Shown: positions 7,693 through 15,723 of the stretch, piece after piece
Numbering within the stretch: position 1 is the stretch's first letter
Layout of the letters: every line of letters starts with the position of its first letter
NCBI RefSeq assembly: GCF_000802185.1
Contig: NZ_KN676113.1
Location: 3,327,019 to 3,391,018 of the forward strand
Reading direction: 5' to 3'
From: Belnapia sp. F-4-1
GTDB taxonomy: Bacteria; Pseudomonadota; Alphaproteobacteria; Acetobacterales; Acetobacteraceae
Length of the DNA: 64,000 nt
Translations under genes and position numbers: made by a program
Notes under the pieces: model-generated
What the model was told of the DNA's origin: nothing
The model's database searches: none
What the model saw: only the letters and a program-made list of their open reading frames with translations

Positions 7693-8672
7693 CAGCGATA
7701 CGGGTCCGGCTGGGTGAGGAAGTCCTGCACGGTGCGGCGAACCCCTTCCTCGAGCGGCGTCATCTGCGCGTTGAAGCCCGCGGCGCGCAGGCGGTCCAGC
7801 GGCGCCTCGGTGAAATACTGGTACTTGCCGCGCAGGTCCGCCGGCATGTCGATGTAGCGGATGTCGGGGGCGCGCCCGAGTGCGGCGAACATGGCCTCGA
7901 TCAGCGCGCGGAAGCTCCGCGCCCGTCCGGAGCCGAGGTTGAACAGGCCCGAGACGCCGGGGTTGTCGAGCAGCCAGAGCATCACCGCGACGCAGTCATC
8001 GACATGGACGAAGTCCCGCTGCTGCTCGCCATCGGCGATGCCCTCGCGGTCGGAGCGGAACAGCGTCGCCGCCTCGCCCCCCATCACCTGCCGGAATTTG
8101 TGGAAGAGGACGCTCGCCATCCGCCCCTTGTGCGCCTCGTTCGGGCCGTAGACGTTGAAGAAGCGCAGTCCCGCCCATTGCGGCGGCGCCGGGCGGCCGC
8201 GGCGCAGCAGGTCGGCGACGCGCCGGTCGAAGGCCAGCTTCGACCAGCCATAAAGATTGAGCGGGCGGAGCCGTGCCAGCGCCTCGGGCGAGGCGTCGTC
8301 CTCGAAGCCGAGCGAGCCATCGCCATAGGTCGCGGCCGAGGAGGCGTAGAGGAAGGGAATGCCCCGCTCGGCGCAGGCCTCCCAGAGCCGGAGCGAGAGG
8401 GTGAGATTGGTCGCAGCCACCAAGTCACCATCGGTCGCCGTCGTTGCGCTGATGGCGCCGAGATGCAGCACGGCCTCGAGCGGCGGCGCCGAGGCCAGGA
8501 AGCGTTCCAGCTCCTCCGGCGGCAGGATTCCGGCGATCGGGTGCTTCGCCAGGTTCCGCCATTTCTCGCCGGAGCGCAGCCGGTCGGCCACCATAACCTC
8601 CGCGCCGCGGTCACAGAGCGCGGCGACGAGGTTGGAGCCGATGAAACCGGCCCCGCCGGTGACGAGATACAT
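7692..8672 (-). CDS. hldD: ADP-L-glycero-D-manno-heptose 6-epimerase
   Basis: NAD(P)-dependent short-chain epimerase that makes the heptose donor for the LPS inner core (also named rfaD). From MYLVTGGAGFIGSNL it shows the Rossmann GxxGxxG, the sugar-binding region SSAATYGDG, the catalytic Tyr-x3-Lys in NLYGWSKLAFD, and FFNVYGPNE with HKGRMASV, which are diagnostic of this enzyme. Its length of 326 aa is normal. The start at 8672 matches the family, although a GTG two codons upstream is possible. It is the first gene of the envelope operon. Confidence 0.93.
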   Translation of the reverse strand: MYLVTGGAGFIGSNLVAALCDRGAEVMVADRLRSGEKWRNLAKHPIAGILPPEELERFLASAPPLEAVLHLGAISATTATDGDLVAATNLTLSLRLWEACAERGIPFLYASSAATYGDGSLGFEDDASPEALARLRPLNLYGWSKLAFDRRVADLLRRGRPAPPQWAGLRFFNVYGPNEAHKGRMASVLFHKFRQVMGGEAATLFRSDREGIADGEQQRDFVHVDDCVAVMLWLLDNPGVSGLFNLGSGRARSFRALIEAMFAALGRAPDIRYIDMPADLRGKYQYFTEAPLDRLRAAGFNAQMTPLEEGVRRTVQDFLTQPDPYR

Positions 8673-8767
8673 CTCCACGACCCCCAATGGCCGGCGCACC
8701 GCATGGCGGCACCGGGCGGCGGGGGGTATAGGCCGCGGCGACGCGGGCTGTGAAGGGGAGCGGGTCC

Positions 8768-9166
8768 ATGGACGATACGGGTAGCGGCGGCCGGAAGCGC
8801 GGCAGCATGTTTGACGACCTCGCCGGGGTGGCGGGCGGTGCCTTCTCGGCCCTGGCCGGGGTACGGACCGAGGTGGAGGCCGCGGTGCGGAGCCAGGTGG
8901 ACCAGATGGTCCAGCGGCTGGAGCTGGTGAAGCGCGAGGAGCTGGATGCGGCCATGGAACTCGCCCGCCGCGCCCGCGAGGCGCAGGAGGCGCTGGAGGC
9001 CCGCGTTGCCGCCCTCGAGGCCCGCCTTGGCGAGGCCGCGGCGCCTGACGCCGGCACCGCCTCGGCCGAGGCGATGCCCAATACCGAGGTCCCGCCCAGC
9101 GCGCCGGGCGAGCCCCCGCCGATCAGCGGCACGATGAAAAATCCGCCCCCGATCGGCGGCGGCTGA
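8768..9166 (+). CDS. UbiK/BMFP-family accessory factor
   Basis: 132 aa. Residues about 17-80 form an N-terminal amphipathic region (MFDDLAGVAGGAFSALAGV) followed by a coiled coil (REELDAAMELARRAREAQEA), the arrangement of the BMFP/UbiK family, which trimerises and aids late ubiquinone synthesis. A Pro/Gly-rich tail follows and is probably disordered. The start at 8768 has AGGGGAG upstream, and an in-frame ATG at 8750 is less likely. It is divergent from hldD across 95 bases. Confidence 0.7.
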   Translation: MDDTGSGGRKRGSMFDDLAGVAGGAFSALAGVRTEVEAAVRSQVDQMVQRLELVKREELDAAMELARRAREAQEALEARVAALEARLGEAAAPDAGTASAEAMPNTEVPPSAPGEPPPISGTMKNPPPIGGG

Positions 9167-9210
9167 CGGCATTTCGAACGGGCCTCGCAACGCTCGCGCA
9201 ACCGTCGGGC

Positions 9211-9240
9211 TTGCAGCCGCGTTTGGCGCCTGGGTATCCT
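9211..9240 (+). promoter_or_regulatory. Possible sigma70-type promoter for the YbjN-like gene
   Basis: TTGCAG (9211-9216) and TATCCT (9235-9240) are separated by 18 bases in the 154-base gap before 9321. Both hexamers are close to consensus and the position suits the downstream gene. No other element is evident in this gap. Confidence 0.4.
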
Positions 9241-9320
9241 AGCCCTGGTGGTCCCGCTCAGCCGATTCACCCAAGATATCGGGTGGGCGGGAATGCCGCA
9301 GACCAGTGAGGAGGTGCGCG

Positions 9321-9824
9321 ATGTCAGGCTTGCTGGCCCTCGAGCGCGAGCATGCGACCAACCCCCTCGATGTCCTCGAACAGATCGTCGCCGCCAACGA
9401 ATGGGCTTTCGAGCGCCGTTCGGATGGCGAGATGGCGGCCGAGGCGCCGGGCAAGTGGTGTGATTACGGCCTCTACTTCTCCTGGTCGGGGGAGATCAGC
9501 GCCATGGGCTTCTCCTGCGCCTTTGACATGAAGGTGCCGCCGGAAGCCCGCGGCAAGCTCTTCGAGCTGCTGGCGCTGGCCAATGAGAAGCTCTGGATCG
9601 GGCATTTCGGCATCGAGTCCGAGGAAGGGGTACCGGTCTTCCGGCATTCCGTCCTGCTGCGCGGCGCCCCTGGGGCGAGCGCCGAGAGCCTGGAAGACAT
9701 GGTCGACATCGCGCTGACCGAGTGCGAGCGCTTCTTCCCGGCCTTCCAGTTCGTCCTTTGGGGCGGCAAGAGCCCGGCCGAGGCGCTCCAGGCCGCCATG
9801 CTGGACTGCGTCGGCGAGGCCTGA
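9321..9824 (+). CDS. YbjN domain-containing protein
   Basis: 167 aa, soluble, no signal peptide. The pattern of a conserved Trp-rich beta sheet and helices (WCDYGLYFSWSGEISAMGF, then IGHFGIESEEGVPVFRHSVLLRG) resembles the YbjN/type III chaperone-like fold. The C-terminus has FPAFQFVLWGGKSPAEAL, typical of alphaproteobacterial YbjN proteins. Exact function is not established. The start at 9321 is preceded by GAGGAGG. proC follows 35 bases downstream, so the two are probably co-transcribed, an arrangement common in Rhodospirillales. Confidence 0.75.
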   Translation: MSGLLALEREHATNPLDVLEQIVAANEWAFERRSDGEMAAEAPGKWCDYGLYFSWSGEISAMGFSCAFDMKVPPEARGKLFELLALANEKLWIGHFGIESEEGVPVFRHSVLLRGAPGASAESLEDMVDIALTECERFFPAFQFVLWGGKSPAEALQAAMLDCVGEA

Positions 9825-9859
9825 CAGCCTCTCCCCGGATTCGCCTGGGGAGGGATGCC

Positions 9860-10675
9860 ATGAGCGCCGAAGCGCTGCCCCCGCTGCTGCTGGTCGGCTG
9901 CGGGAAGATGGGTGGGGCCATGCTGGCCGGCTGGCTGGAGAATGGCCTCGCCGATGCGGTTGTCGTGGAGCCGCATGCCGCCGCCGCCGCGCCCTTCGCC
10001 GGAAGGGTACGGGTGGTGGACAGCCCGGCGGCCATCCCCGCCGGCTTCCGCCCCGGCGCCGTGGTGCTGGCGATCAAGCCGCAGGAGGCGGGGGCAACCC
10101 TGCCAGCCTTCGCCTCGCTCGCCGGGCCGGAGACACTGTTCATCTCCATCATGGCCGGGCGCAGTACCGCCGGCATGCGGGGCATGCTCGGCGAGGCGGC
10201 GCGGATCGTCCGTGCCATGCCGAACACCCCGGCGGCGGTGCGGCAGGGCTTCACCGTCGCCTTTCCCGGCCCGGGCGTCGATGCCGGGCAGCGGGCGCTG
10301 GCCGGCCGGCTGCTCTCCGCCATCGGCGAGACGGCCTGGGTGGAGGAGGAGGGGCTGATCGATCCGGTCACCGCCGTCTCGGGCGGCGGCCCGGCCTATG
10401 TCTTCCTCCTGGCCGAGCTGATGGAGGCCGCCGCCATCGAGCAAGGCCTGCCGCCCGATCTGGCCCGGCGGATGGCGCGCGCCACCGTCGCCGGCTCCGG
10501 TGCCCTGCTGGCGGCAAGCGCCGAGGACAGCGCGCAGCTCCGCCGCAACGTCACCAGCCCCAAGGGCACCACCGAGCGGGCGCTCGCCGTGCTGATGGCG
10601 GACGAGGCCTGGCCGGCGCTGATGTCCCGCGCCATCGCCGCCGCCACCGAGCGATCACGGGAGCTGGCAGGTTGA
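9860..10675 (+). CDS. proC: Pyrroline-5-carboxylate reductase
   Basis: Last step of proline synthesis: reduces pyrroline-5-carboxylate to proline with NAD(P)H in the cytosol. It is 271 aa. The N-terminal Rossmann motif is LLVGCGKMGGAMLAGW and the C-terminal signature is PVTAVSGGGPAYVFLLAE with NVTSPKGTTE. The substrate region MPNTPAAVRQG is also present. The start at 9860 has GGGGAGGG upstream. The next gene begins 40 bases later. Confidence 0.95.
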   Translation: MSAEALPPLLLVGCGKMGGAMLAGWLENGLADAVVVEPHAAAAAPFAGRVRVVDSPAAIPAGFRPGAVVLAIKPQEAGATLPAFASLAGPETLFISIMAGRSTAGMRGMLGEAARIVRAMPNTPAAVRQGFTVAFPGPGVDAGQRALAGRLLSAIGETAWVEEEGLIDPVTAVSGGGPAYVFLLAELMEAAAIEQGLPPDLARRMARATVAGSGALLAASAEDSAQLRRNVTSPKGTTERALAVLMADEAWPALMSRAIAAATERSRELAG

Positions 10676-10715
10676 CCCCTATCCGAAGCAGCGCTCCATC
10701 CCCACACTCAGCCTC

Positions 10716-11333
10716 ATGAGCGAGATGCAGGACATCGAGGCCCGGCTGGTCGCCGGCCTCTGGCAGGTGGTCGCCGCGCATGGCTGGGCGGGGCTCTCGA
10801 TGCGGCGGGTCGCCGCCGCCTCCGGCGTCGCCCCGGCCGATATCAGGCGCCGCTGCCCGACGCCGCACCACCTGCTGCTGCTGCACGGCCGCCTGGTGGA
10901 CCAGGCGGTGCTGGAAGGCATCGTGCCCGAGGCGCCGGACGACAACACCCCGCGCGACCGCGTCTTCGACGTCATCATGCGGCGGATCGATGCGCTGCAG
11001 CCGCACCGCGCCGGCATCCTCCGCTTCCTCGACGAGCTGAAGCGCGACCCGCTGCTGGCCCTCGCCCTGCTCGCCGCCCTGCCGGGCTCCATGGCCTGGA
11101 TGCTGGAAGCGGCGGGGCTCGGCTCCGGCGGGTTGGCCGGCCTCGCGCGTGCCAAGGGCCTGACCGCGGTCTGGCTGGCGACGCTCCGGGCCTGGGCGGG
11201 GGACGACACGGCCGATCTCGGCGCCACCATGGCCGCGCTCGATCGGGCGCTCGATCGTGCCGAACAGGTCGCTCGTGCGTTGCGGCTGGAGCCGGGGGAG
11301 ACCACCGGCGAACCAGACGCCTCGATGCTTTGA
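10716..11333 (+). CDS. TetR-family-like transcriptional regulator
   Basis: 205 aa. Residues about 15-50 (LWQVVAAHGWAGLSMRRVAA, then ASGVAPADIRRRC) form a TetR-type helix-turn-helix. The C-terminal part is all helical and unlike known ligand domains. It could instead be a COQ9-like protein, which shares this N-terminal fold. It sits between proC and a phasin gene. A role in controlling polyhydroxyalkanoate granule genes is a guess from context. Confidence 0.7.
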   Translation: MSEMQDIEARLVAGLWQVVAAHGWAGLSMRRVAAASGVAPADIRRRCPTPHHLLLLHGRLVDQAVLEGIVPEAPDDNTPRDRVFDVIMRRIDALQPHRAGILRFLDELKRDPLLALALLAALPGSMAWMLEAAGLGSGGLAGLARAKGLTAVWLATLRAWAGDDTADLGATMAALDRALDRAEQVARALRLEPGETTGEPDASML

Positions 11334-11392
11334 CCGGCCCGCAGCGCCGGGCCTAGGGTCGGGGACGACAAAACAGGGTGGAGGAGGACCGC

Positions 11393-11824
11393 ATGGCAGA
11401 CCCGATGGGCTTCAAGCCGGAAACCGATATCATGCGCATGCTGACGGAGTTCCGCCTGCCCGGCATGCCGGACATGGAAGCGCTCGCCGCCGCGCAGCGC
11501 CGCAACCTCGAGGCGCTCTCCGCTGCCAACCGCATCGCGCTCGAGGGCGCCCAGGCGGTGGCCCGGCGGCATATGGAGATCCTTCAGTCCGCCATGTCGG
11601 AGATGACCGAGGCTGTGAAGGCCATCTCCAGCCAGGAGAGCCCCCAGGCCAAGGCCGCCCGCCAGACCGAGCTGCTGAAGAGCGCCTACGAGAAGGCCGT
11701 CGGCAACATGCGCGAGGTGGCCGACCTCATCCAGAAGTCGAACACCGAGGCGCTGGCCCTGCTCAACACGCGCTTCACCGAGGCGATGGACGAGGTGAAG
11801 ACGCTGGTCGCCAAGAAGGGCTGA
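11393..11824 (+). CDS. Phasin family protein
   Basis: 143 aa. Phasins coat polyhydroxyalkanoate granules. The sequence has the family pattern: a conserved MEALAAAQRRNLEALSAANR followed by long amphipathic helices and SAYEKAVGNMREVADLIQKS. There is no signal peptide or membrane helix. The start at 11393 is preceded by GGAGGAGG. The gene converges on the flgN-like gene with only one base between stops. No polymerase or depolymerase gene is nearby. Confidence 0.85.
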   Translation: MADPMGFKPETDIMRMLTEFRLPGMPDMEALAAAQRRNLEALSAANRIALEGAQAVARRHMEILQSAMSEMTEAVKAISSQESPQAKAARQTELLKSAYEKAVGNMREVADLIQKSNTEALALLNTRFTEAMDEVKTLVAKKG

Positions 11825-12226
11825 TCAGGCTCTGGTGGCCATGGCGATGGCCGGCGCCTGCCGCGCCGTCGCCAGCCGCCCGGCGGCCCCATAGGCGCCG
11901 GAGCCGCTGCGCGGCAGCGCCGCCCCGGCGATGGTCTCGATCACCCGGGACTGGATGGCGATGGCGCGTTCCAGCAGCCGCCGGTTCTCATCGCCAAGCT
12001 GTTGCAGCCGGGCGGTGAGGTCGGAGGCGCTGGCCCGTTGCGTGCCCTCGGCCCGCACGCCGAGCTTGCGGGTGGTGGCGAAGGCGGCGGCGAAGGCATC
12101 CGCCGCCTGCATCTTGGCGGTGGCGAGGCCGGCTGCGCGCGGCAGGTCGAGCGCCGCCAGGGCTTCGTTCTCGGCGCGCAGCGCCTCGGCCAGGCGCTGG
12201 CCGGCAGTGAGCAGGGCATCCATCAT
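11825..12226 (-). CDS. flgN: FlgN-like flagellar chaperone
   Basis: 133 aa helical protein from MMDALLTAGQRLAEALRAE. The N-terminus with ENEALAALDLPRAA resembles FlgN/export chaperones that hold hook-associated proteins before secretion. The middle (RLQQLGDENRRLLERAIAIQ) is a coiled coil. The start overlaps the flgJ-like stop by ATGA, so the genes are translationally coupled. Sequence similarity within this family is weak, so assignment rests mainly on size, fold and place in the flgI-flgJ-flgN order. Confidence 0.6.
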   Translation of the reverse strand: MMDALLTAGQRLAEALRAENEALAALDLPRAAGLATAKMQAADAFAAAFATTRKLGVRAEGTQRASASDLTARLQQLGDENRRLLERAIAIQSRVIETIAGAALPRSGSGAYGAAGRLATARQAPAIAMATRA

Positions 12227-12507
12227 CGGGATTGGTCCTCCGTTCGGGCGCCGGCGGCCTGCCAGCGCAGCATTTCCCTGAGCACAGCATCGCCAAGGCC
12301 CATGCCATGGCCGGAGCGGCTGGCGGCCTTCGCCATCTCGTCGACCAGCATGGGCTGCCACTGCGCCTCCGCCGCGCCGCCGCCGAAGCGGCCCTTCGGC
12401 AGGGTGGCGAAGATCGGTTGCAGCAGCTGGCCGAGCGCCTGGGCCTCGAAGGCCTGGGCGGCGCGGCGGAGCGCCGGCGGCGCCGATTGCAGCGAGACGG
12501 GGTTCAT
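12223..12507 (-). CDS. flgJ: Rod-binding protein (FlgJ N-terminal-like)
   Basis: 94 aa. Matches the N-terminal rod-scaffolding half of FlgJ, here without the muramidase domain, as is usual in alphaproteobacteria. Visible features are RRAAQAFEAQALGQLLQPIF, then WQPMLVDEMAKAASRSGHGM and GLGDAVLREML. It acts in the periplasm during rod assembly. It follows flgI with its start overlapping that gene's stop, and it is coupled to the flgN-like gene. Confidence 0.85.
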   Translation of the reverse strand: MNPVSLQSAPPALRRAAQAFEAQALGQLLQPIFATLPKGRFGGGAAEAQWQPMLVDEMAKAASRSGHGMGLGDAVLREMLRWQAAGARTEDQSR

Positions 12508-13655
12508 CAGCGCAGCTCCATCTCGGCCTGGAGGGCGCCCGCCGCCTTCACCGATTGCAGGATGGAGATCAGATCGCGCGGCCCGACGCCGAGCGCGTTC
12601 AGTCCCCGCACCAGCTCCTGCAGCGACACGCCGCCCGACAGCAGGCCAACGCGGCGCTGCGCCTGGTCGTCCACCTCGATATTGGTCCGCGGCACCACCA
12701 CCGTCTCGCCCCCGGCGAGGGGGTTGGGCTGCGCCACCTGCGGCGTCTCGGTGATGCGGATGGTGAGGTTCCCCTGGGCGATGGCGACCGTCGAGACCCG
12801 CACATTCGCCCCCATGACGATGGTGCCCGAGGCCTCCTCGATGATGACCCGCGCGACCTGGTCCGGCTCGACGCGAAGCTGCTCGATCTGGGCGAGGAAG
12901 CCGACCGGGTCCCGCCCGACCATGGCCAGCGCCACGGTGCGCGGGTCGGTCGCGACGGCTGAGGTGCTACCGGTGGACTGGTTGATGGCGGCAGCGATGC
13001 GGCGGGCCGTCGTCATGTCCGGGTTGCGGAGCGAGAGGCGGATATTCGGCCGCCCGGCGAGGCTGTAGGGGATCTCCCGCTCCACGATGGCGCCGGAGGC
13101 TATGCGCGCGCTGGTCGGCACGCCGCGCTGGATGCTGCTGGCCGCTCCCCGCGCCGCGACCGCGCCGGTGGCGACGGCGCCCTGAGCCACCGCATAAACC
13201 TCGCCATCGGCACCGAGCAGCGGCGTCACCACCAGCGTGCCGCCCTGGAGGTTGGTCGCATCGCCGAGCGCCGAGACGGAGATGTCGATCCGGCTGCCGG
13301 GCCGGGCGAAGGCGGGCAGGTTGGCCGTCACCATCACCGCCGCGACATTGCGGGTGTCGAGCCGCGCCTCGTTGTCCCGGGTGTTGACGCCGAGCCGCTC
13401 CAGCATGCCGATCAGTGATTGCCGGGTGAAGATCGCCGTCCGTAGCCGGTCGCCGGTGCCCGGGAGGCCGACGACGAGGCCGTAGCCGACGAGCTGGTTG
13501 TCCCGTACCCCCTCGACATCGGCGATGTCCTTAATGCGGACGGATTGCGCCGTGGCCGGCCCGGCCAGGAAAAGGAGGGTCAGGGCCAGCACGGCAGACT
13601 GGAAGATCTTCGCCCTTGCGAAAGCTTTTTGGCCACGCTGCACCTTGTCGGTCAC
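12507..13655 (-). CDS. flgI: FlgI flagellar P-ring protein
   Basis: Periplasmic P-ring subunit. After a signal peptide ending FLAGPATAQ it reads SVRIKDIADVEGVRDNQLVG and then YGLVVGLPGTGD, the FlgI signature. NLTIRITETPQVAQPNPL and ALGVGPRDLISILQ complete the C-terminal pattern. From the GTG at 13655 the protein is 382 aa. Other in-frame starts are GTG 13643 and GTG 13592. A sigma54-like element at 13671-13685 would start transcription at about 13659, which leaves almost no leader for 13655, so a later start is possible. It is divergent from fliX. Confidence 0.92.
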   Translation of the reverse strand: MTDKVQRGQKAFARAKIFQSAVLALTLLFLAGPATAQSVRIKDIADVEGVRDNQLVGYGLVVGLPGTGDRLRTAIFTRQSLIGMLERLGVNTRDNEARLDTRNVAAVMVTANLPAFARPGSRIDISVSALGDATNLQGGTLVVTPLLGADGEVYAVAQGAVATGAVAARGAASSIQRGVPTSARIASGAIVEREIPYSLAGRPNIRLSLRNPDMTTARRIAAAINQSTGSTSAVATDPRTVALAMVGRDPVGFLAQIEQLRVEPDQVARVIIEEASGTIVMGANVRVSTVAIAQGNLTIRITETPQVAQPNPLAGGETVVVPRTNIEVDDQAQRRVGLLSGGVSLQELVRGLNALGVGPRDLISILQSVKAAGALQAEMELR

Positions 13656-13670
13656 ACCGCCCCCGGCATC

Positions 13671-13685
13671 GCAACCGCCATGCCA
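13671..13685 (-). promoter_or_regulatory. Sigma54-type promoter for flgI operon
   Basis: On the minus strand this reads TGGCAT-GGCGG-TTGC, one mismatch from the RpoN consensus TGGCAC-N5-TTGC. It lies directly before the flgI start and would serve flgI-flgJ-flgN. Confidence 0.65.
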
Positions 13686-13705
13686 GGCGCCGCGGGGGGG
13701 TAAGG

Positions 13706-13746
13706 CCGGCAAGGCTTGCCGGGCAGGGGCCCGGCCTTGCCGGGCC
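13706..13746. repeat. Two adjacent GC-rich hairpins between flgI and fliX
   Basis: Hairpin 1 has arms 13706-13712 and 13716-13722 (CCGGCAA/TTGCCGG, 3-base loop). Hairpin 2 has arms 13728-13734 and 13740-13746 (GGCCCGG/CCGGGCC, 5-base loop). Like the inverted repeat at 1782-1816, they sit in a divergent flagellar intergenic region. Confidence 0.6.
13726..13740 (+). promoter_or_regulatory. Weak sigma54-type candidate for fliX
   Basis: GGGGCC-CGGCC-TTGC has a perfect -12 TTGC and correctly spaced GG, but the -24 box is otherwise poor. It ends 28 bases before the fliX start. It overlaps the second hairpin, so either reading may be coincidental. Confidence 0.3.
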
Positions 13747-13767
13747 ATGGGCAAAAGGGGGTTCGGA

Positions 13768-14190
13768 ATGCAGGGGATCGGCAGGCTGGGCGGCATCGGC
13801 CAGGCCGCACCGGCACGTGGCAAGACCCGCGGCGGGCCAGGCGGCTTCCGCATCGAGGCAGGCGAGGGCGAGGCGGCGCGAGAGGCGGCGGCGACGGGCG
13901 GCATCGCCCCGGCCGGGCTTGGCCTGCTCGCCTTGCAGGAACATGGCAGCGCGGCGGAGCGGGACGAGGCGGCGCAGCGCCGGGCCACCGACATCCTCGC
14001 GGAACTGACCGCGCTGCAATGCGATATGCTCGGCGGCAACCAGGCCGACCCTGCCCGGTTGCGGCGATTGGTGGAGTCGGGCGAGGAGGGCGTCGACCCC
14101 GCATTGCGAGAGGTGGTGCAAGGCGTGGTTCTGCGCGCCCAGGTGGAATTGCTGCGCCGCGGCCTGGATGGACCTATGGCCTTTGCGTGA
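13768..14190 (+). CDS. fliX: FliX flagellar assembly regulator
   Basis: 140 aa. FliX works with FlbD to couple basal-body assembly to class III/IV flagellar transcription in Caulobacter. The protein starts MQGIGRLGGIGQ, has a Gly/Ala-rich N-terminus and the conserved C-terminal half (RRATDILAELTALQCDML, then RLRRLVESGEEGVDPALREV). The start at 13768 is preceded by AAGGGGG. It lies divergently from flgI, the same pairing as in Caulobacter. An upstream in-frame ATG at 13747 is not supported. Confidence 0.85.
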   Translation: MQGIGRLGGIGQAAPARGKTRGGPGGFRIEAGEGEAAREAAATGGIAPAGLGLLALQEHGSAAERDEAAQRRATDILAELTALQCDMLGGNQADPARLRRLVESGEEGVDPALREVVQGVVLRAQVELLRRGLDGPMAFA

Positions 14191-14325
14191 AAACCGCGTT
14201 CCGTCAGCAATTTGCGGTATCGCAACCCCTTGGCTTCCGCCTGGACCCGCCTGTATGGTCCGGCCGCGTCAAGGGGCCGGGGCGGCGTGTCCGGGCTCCC
14301 AATGCGGAATGGGGCCGTCCAGACA

Positions 14326-14742
14326 ATGCTGATCACCCTCCCGCCCGATTACCGTCCCACGGACGACGAAGAGTTCATGAGTTCCCGGCAGCAGGAGTAT
14401 TTCCGCCAGAAGCTGCGGCGCTGGCGGCTCGACCTGTTGCGGGAAGCTGGCGATACCCTGGCAAGCCTCTCCGCCGGCGGCATCTCGGAGGCCGACCTGA
14501 CCGACCGGGCCAGCGTCGAGACCGACCGCGCCCTCGAACTTCGCACGCGCGACCGCGCCCGCAAGCTGATCTCCAAGATCGACCAGGCGCTGGAGCGGAT
14601 CGAGAACGGCACCTACGGCTATTGCGAGGAAACCGGCGAGCCCATCGGCCTGCGCCGCCTCGAGGCCCGGCCGATCGCCACCCTCTCCATCGAGGCGCAG
14701 GAGCGCCACGAGCGCATGGAGCGGGTCCACCGCGACGACTGA
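14326..14742 (+). CDS. dksA: DksA/TraR-family RNA polymerase-binding protein
   Basis: 138 aa. Binds the secondary channel of RNA polymerase and, with ppGpp, adjusts rRNA and stress transcription. The start MLITLPPDYRPTDDEEFM is typical of alphaproteobacterial DksA. The coiled coil carries the tip DRASVETDRALELRTRDR, followed by GTYGYCEETGEPIGLRRLEA and RPIATLSIEAQERHE. Only one Cys remains of the four zinc ligands of E. coli DksA, so zinc binding is not expected. In-frame residues upstream of 14326 do not look coding. Confidence 0.9.
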   Translation: MLITLPPDYRPTDDEEFMSSRQQEYFRQKLRRWRLDLLREAGDTLASLSAGGISEADLTDRASVETDRALELRTRDRARKLISKIDQALERIENGTYGYCEETGEPIGLRRLEARPIATLSIEAQERHERMERVHRDD

Positions 14743-14766
14743 TGCGGTTGCCCGAGGGGCCGATGT

Positions 14767-15723
14767 TCAGGGCGCGCGGATGTTCCGTGCCTTGATGATG
14801 CCGCCCCATTTGGCGACTTCCCGGCTGAAATAGCCGGCCCATTCCGCCGGCCCCTCGGCGAGGATGCTGATGCCTGCTGCCTCCAGCTTCGCCTGGACCT
14901 CAGGCGCCCGCAGCGCCGCGGCACTGGCCGAGGCGAGCACGCGGATGATGGGCTCCGGCGTCCCGGCCGGGGCAAGCATGGCGAAATCCGTCGAGCTTTC
15001 GAAGCCGGGCAGACCTGCCTCGGCGATGGTCGGCACCTCCGGGGCCAGCGCCGCGCGCCGCGTCGTCGAGGTGCCGATCGGCCGCGCCTGCCCGCTTGCC
15101 AAGAAGGGCAGGGCGGTGATGAGGTCGATGAAGGTCATCTGCGTCTCTCCTGCCAGCAGCGCCTGCGCCGAGGGTCCGCCGCCGCGATAGGGGACGTGCA
15201 GCATGGAGATGCCGGCCATGGCCATCAGCATCTCCGTCGCCAGGTGGCTGGTGCCGCCGATGCCGGAGGTCCCGAAGCTGAACCCGTCCGGCTTCGCCCG
15301 TGCCAGGGCGAGGAATTCGCCCAAGCTCCGGGCCGGGACCGAAGGGTGCAGGCAGAGGATCTGCGGGCTGCTGGCGAGCAGCGAGATGCCGGTGAAGGCC
15401 GTCGCGTTGTCATAGGGCAGCGCCGCGAGGTGCGGCGCGATGGCATAGGTGCTGTTGGTGCCGACCAGCAGCGTCGCCCCGTCCGGCCGGGCGCGGGCGA
15501 CGTAGTTGTGGCCGAGCGTCCCCGTGGCGCCGGGCCGGTTCTCGACGACGAAGGGCTGGCCGAGATCGGCTGACATCCGCTGCGCCAGGATGCGCGCCAC
15601 GCTGTCCGAGGATCCACCCGCCGGCCAGGGATTGACGATCGTCACCGGCCGGTCGGGATAGGCGCCCTGCGCCCGCGCGACGGCGGGCAGGGCAAGGCCG
15701 GCGAGCAGCGTGCGGCGGCGCAT
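14767..15723 (-). CDS. Bug/TTT-type periplasmic binding protein
   Basis: 318 aa. The signal MRRRTLLAGLALPAVARAQ (twin-arginine-like) is followed by YPDRPVTIVNPWPAGGSSD, the Bug family start, then GQPFVVENRPGATG and the binding-loop region HVPYRGGGPSAQALLAG. Such proteins bind small carboxylates for tripartite tricarboxylate transporters or signalling. No TctA/TctB membrane genes are nearby, so it may act with a transporter elsewhere. Its start overlaps the hydantoinase A stop (ATGA), so the ligand may be the substrate of that enzyme. Confidence 0.9.
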   Translation of the reverse strand: MRRRTLLAGLALPAVARAQGAYPDRPVTIVNPWPAGGSSDSVARILAQRMSADLGQPFVVENRPGATGTLGHNYVARARPDGATLLVGTNSTYAIAPHLAALPYDNATAFTGISLLASSPQILCLHPSVPARSLGEFLALARAKPDGFSFGTSGIGGTSHLATEMLMAMAGISMLHVPYRGGGPSAQALLAGETQMTFIDLITALPFLASGQARPIGTSTTRRAALAPEVPTIAEAGLPGFESSTDFAMLAPAGTPEPIIRVLASASAAALRAPEVQAKLEAAGISILAEGPAEWAGYFSREVAKWGGIIKARNIRAP

